Source of the DNA: Symsagittifera roscoffensis
Taxonomy: Eukaryota; Xenacoelomorpha; Acoela; Convolutidae
DNA: 64,000 nt
NCBI RefSeq assembly: GCF_963678635.1
Contig: NC_087069.1
Span: forward strand, 9,062,633 to 9,126,632
Direction: 5' to 3'
Shown here: positions 61,297 to 64,000 of the stretch, one piece after another
Layout: every line of letters begins with the position of its first letter
Numbering within the stretch: position 1 is the stretch's first letter
Program-made: the position numbers and the translations under genes
The notes under the pieces: generated by a model
Database searches by the model: none
The model's input: only the letters and a program-made list of their open reading frames with translations
What the model was told of the DNA's origin: nothing

Positions 61297-63482
61297 AGAA
61301 CCATCGAAAGCTGGACGAGGTACGGAGGTTCTCTAATAAGAAGTTCGAGGAAGAACATGATGTTCACCGTAACCTGGCCTCGTCAGAACAGTACTCGAGA
61401 CTCAGTGAGAAGGGGGAATACCAATATGTGTCTGGAGTGATGGGAATAGCCTACAATCCCTTCTTAGACTCGGAAGCTGGGGGAGCCCACAGAAACCATG
61501 AGGTAGCGGAGCTACTGAAGTTTTGGACAGAAAGGATAATGGAGATAGACGCGGTGGAGAAAGAGGGGCCGAGCCTGGGCCTGATTCTTGAGAAAACACC
61601 AGAGGTGATGAGCATACCGCGCTCAAACAAGAGAGTTGAAGTGAGCATGGGCGGTGGAGATGGCTTGTTAACCACGAACTTGGGAGTGATATGGAAGCTA
61701 CTAAGACCCTCCTGGTGTCCACATCCCCATGCGAGTCTAATCGAGGAAACCACCGAGCGAGTGAGGTTAGCACCAACGGAAGATGAAGATCTGGCGAAGT
61801 TGAGTGTGCTACATAAGCTAATCACACCCCAGATGCAAGAGCCAAGCGAAAGGACGAGCGACCCCGGGTCAGCGAAGAAATTGGAGCCGGGTAGCTGTCT
61901 GGATTCGACGTGTGGGAACGGAGAGCACATCTGCGATGGACGGTCATGCGTCAGAATACTGTCGTTTCAAAAAGAAGACCTGGTCACTTGGTTCGAAGAC
62001 ATCACAGAAAGGGAGAAAAGTGAAGTGCAAATAATAGCGGAATGTTACGCGAGAACCACGGTGAATATAGCGACAGCTCTCGGATTCTTCTCGAGAATGT
62101 GTGGTCTGCAGGCACTGGAGAGACTGGAGTCTGAACATCATTTAGTGACGGCGTTGAGCGTAGAATCATGGCCCGGGGTGTTGCAGGTGACTCAAAAACA
62201 CATCCGGAGCTGGAAAGTTGGTCTTGAGGCGGAAATGGGATTTCCCCTGAGCGAAGCTTATGGCTTGCCATTGAACGCGAAATCGCTGATAGGGTCAATG
62301 ATGGCCAACTTGTGCGGAAGTCACTACCCGCTACACATGGCGATGGTGGAAGTGTCCAGCCAGAGAATACTGGTGGACAAGGCCTTCTCAGTGCCCAAGT
62401 GCGTGAGGTTGGCTCGGATGTCGCATCACTCGCACAAGTTGTTGAGAAAAATCAAAGGAACAGTACCAAAAGAATTGAGAGATGACTTAAGCGAAATCTG
62501 GGGAGAAGATCTTCTGAAGTTGGAAAGAGAAAACACAAGCGATCACGAGAGACAAAACGTGATCGGGAAACCTGTGGGAAGTACTCCAAACCTGGAAGAC
62601 AACGACACGATGCACGAGAAAATGATGGAGCTTGAGCCTCTCTTGGAAGCCTCAGGGGAGCGTAATCTCAGGAGCATTGAGATCTCTCATGGGGAATGCC
62701 CATGCCACTGTTTGGCACAAACGGTGTGGTATCCAGATCACAAGAACCTTTGCCTGGTGTGGGATGTGGAAGAGATTCGGTCGATCGGACTACCGGATCA
62801 CCGGCAGAAGGTGACGCTCTTAGTAGTGAGTACGATGTTAGCTCTGAGATGGATAGAAGAGAATATAACGAAGTATCGGGAGGCGACGACGCCAACGGCT
62901 GAGTCAATATACGCGATAGACTACAGCAGGAGACTCGAGTTGTTTGAGACTGCGTGCAAAGTATTCGCCATACCGACGGAAGTCAGGCACGTATGGAGTC
63001 GCTTGAGGTACTTTCCATGGTTTCGGGCGACACTGACGTCTTGGTTGTACAGGGCAACGAAAGATCACATGAGAAAACATCAAAAGGAGTATCGACAGTT
63101 CCAGGCCGAGATTGGGCCGGAAGCTTTCAAGAGACCCCTGCTAACCCATCGTAATGCGATCACGACGGGATGGAAGAGAGTGGGTAAGATGTCTAGAGAC
63201 AATACCAAAGCGAGGGAGTCGATACTAGAGGAAGACCTGGCGAAGAACGTGAGCTTGAGCCTGCACAACTCCTTTTGCTTGAACCGAGAAGCTAGGGTGA
63301 AGGCACTACCCAACCAAGCAAAGAGATTGCAGGAGCAGAGAGAATGGATGCGATCCTATGAACAGCTGAAGGCTTGGGAGGAGATTGTGATTAGTTACGA
63401 TGATGAAGAGGAACTGTTGAGACAGTTTGCCGCATCTAGCACTTCAGGATGCAGTACCTCCAAGGCGAAGAGTACGAGATGA
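61251..63482 (+). CDS. Element 2 continuation of second unit in the -1 frame (684 aa from 61428)
   Basis: The frame is open from 61251, just after a TAA, so it overlaps the end of the previous frame by 46 bases and reads as protein well before its first ATG (61440): for example RKLDEVRRFSNKKFEEEHDV. This suggests one product of about 2950 residues joined by a -1 shift, or a recent one-base indel in this copy. No classical slippery heptamer is visible in the overlap. Contents: a Cys cluster (STCGNGEHICDGRSC), later HGECPCHCLAQTVWYPD, then HRNAITTGWKRVGKMSRDN near the end. No known domain recognised. Element 1 retains only the last 300 or so residues. Confidence 0.85.
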   Translation, partial: DHGEKSLNDGSRLSLENHRKLDEVRRFSNKKFEEEHDVHRNLASSEQYSRLSEKGEYQYVSGVMGIAYNPFLDSEAGGAHRNHEVAELLKFWTERIMEIDAVEKEGPSLGLILEKTPEVMSIPRSNKRVEVSMGGGDGLLTTNLGVIWKLLRPSWCPHPHASLIEETTERVRLAPTEDEDLAKLSVLHKLITPQMQEPSERTSDPGSAKKLEPGSCLDSTCGNGEHICDGRSCVRILSFQKEDLVTWFEDITEREKSEVQIIAECYARTTVNIATALGFFSRMCGLQALERLESEHHLVTALSVESWPGVLQVTQKHIRSWKVGLEAEMGFPLSEAYGLPLNAKSLIGSMMANLCGSHYPLHMAMVEVSSQRILVDKAFSVPKCVRLARMSHHSHKLLRKIKGTVPKELRDDLSEIWGEDLLKLERENTSDHERQNVIGKPVGSTPNLEDNDTMHEKMMELEPLLEASGERNLRSIEISHGECPCHCLAQTVWYPDHKNLCLVWDVEEIRSIGLPDHRQKVTLLVVSTMLALRWIEENITKYREATTPTAESIYAIDYSRRLELFETACKVFAIPTEVRHVWSRLRYFPWFRATLTSWLYRATKDHMRKHQKEYRQFQAEIGPEAFKRPLLTHRNAITTGWKRVGKMSRDNTKARESILEEDLAKNVSLSLHNSFCLNREARVKALPNQAKRLQEQREWMRSYEQLKAWEEIVISYDDEEELLRQFAASSTSGCSTSKAKSTR

Positions 63483-63912
63483 ATGGGCAAATCGGATGGA
63501 TCTTGAGTCTTGAGAGGGAAAGGGGGCTTGAGTGTGAATCCGAGTGAAACTTGGATTCACGAAAAAGAAATTTTAACAAAGCAAATATTGTTACTAATAT
63601 ACTATATCTATTATATAAATCGAAATGCTGCATGACAATTTCCTGATTGAATAGGACAAAAGAGATTTTAAAATGATTGGCTTGAAAAGCGAAAATTCAA
63701 AGGTGCAGGTAAATGCAGATTTTGGTTGCTGTTTAGCAATAGTGTGAAAATTTTAAATGGTCGTGAATTTTGGGGTGTAGATAATCTTAAATCTGCTGCA
63801 AACTTCTGTAAATGACCACTGGCACTGTATCTTGAGCAACACTCGGTTTTTCTGGGACTCACTGGCAGAAGACAGCGCGCGATGAGGACATCGATCTCGA
63901 GTCCGGGGAGTA
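63483..63912 (+). other. Element 2 3' untranslated region with polypurine tract
   Basis: 430 bases without an ORF. It ends CGAGTCCGGGGAGTA directly before the LTR, as in element 1, consistent with a short polypurine primer. Confidence 0.7.
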
Positions 63913-64000
63913 TGTGCCAGTCGGTCATATTTGGAAGTTTGACCTTGAGAAGAGCAGAAAACACTTGATTTTGGAGTGAAATTTGAATTTTTAAAATTTC
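63913..64000 (+). repeat. Element 2 3' LTR, first 88 bp (continues beyond window)
   Basis: TGTGCCAGTCGGTC onward is identical to 25662-25749, the start of the split 5' LTR. About 800 more bases, the target duplication and then the rest of element 3 are expected to the right. Confidence 0.92.

Larger units (their letters stand above)
25662..64000 (+). mobile_element. Element 2: giant Ty3/gypsy-type LTR retrotransposon, interrupted by element 1, 3' LTR cut by window edge
   Basis: Parts: 5' LTR 25662-25788 plus 42043-42803, leader 42804-45296, gag-pol 45297-54104 (with a TGA), spacer 54105-54645, second coding unit 54646-63482, 3' region 63483-63912, and 3' LTR from 63913. The split LTR totals 888 bp when rejoined. 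The first 88 bases of the 3' LTR are identical to those of the 5' LTR, so the insertion is young. Internal length is about 21.1 kb, making the full element about 22.9 kb. Its left neighbour is element 3 leader; the target duplication (possibly ACAGT) cannot be checked without the right flank. Confidence 0.92.

Noticed and set aside
54646-63482. Reading the second unit as a retroviral-type envelope
   Set aside because: No signal peptide at the start, no furin-like site with a fusion peptide, and no terminal transmembrane anchor that I can see. SGNH blocks point elsewhere.

Overview
The window is animal nuclear DNA. The left part is a minus-strand gene with GT-AG introns that encodes a contactin-associated-protein / neurexin-IV-like adhesion protein, and the rest is a nest of very large LTR retrotransposons. 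The standard genetic code fits. An invertebrate is likely from the repeat content and compact exons, but I cannot name the phylum.

Left part (1-22618, minus strand): twelve exons can be joined with matching phases. They encode a signal peptide, a discoidin (F5/8C) domain, laminin-G 1, laminin-G 2 and most of an EGF module, which is the N-terminal half of the Caspr/Nrx-IV architecture. The remainder lies beyond position 1. The introns are AT-rich and full of repeat relics: a hAT-type MITE (11921-12306) with a perfect 8-bp target duplication, pogo-like MITEs with TA duplications, a foldback MITE, tRNA-derived relics and several unnamed dispersed families. The 5' flank (22619-24387) holds more repeats and a possible LINE scrap.

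Right part (24388-64000): three related LTR retrotransposons are nested inside one another. Element 3 (plus, LTR 24388-25300, diverged) is interrupted 361 bp after its LTR by element 2. Element 2 (plus, starts 25662) is interrupted 127 bp into its own 5' LTR by element 1. Element 1 (minus, 25789-42042) is complete with two 888-bp LTRs that differ by one visible base. Element 2 then resumes at 42043 and runs to its 3' LTR at 63913, which leaves the window. Without element 1 inside it, element 2 would be about 22.9 kb.

The elements are Ty3/gypsy-type in domain order (capsid, two CCHC knuckles, protease, RT, RNase H, H2C2 + D-D35-E integrase, GPF module), but far larger than usual. Gag-pol is one frame of about 2933 residues and ends in a degenerate domain resembling TARG1/OARD1 macrodomains. 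A second coding unit of similar size (2216 + 684 residues, probably one product across a -1 frame change) starts with a coiled coil and an SGNH hydrolase with all catalytic blocks, then a second degenerate SGNH-like region and about 1900 residues I do not recognise. The leaders carry arrays of roughly 45-60 copies of a 13-14-bp repeat.

The two copies are defective in complementary ways. Element 1 has intact gag-pol but a roughly 6.5-kb deletion through the second unit. Element 2 has the full second unit but a TGA inside pol. Gag-pol is nearly identical in DNA between the copies, while LTRs, leaders and the second unit are much more diverged, so the copies look mosaic.
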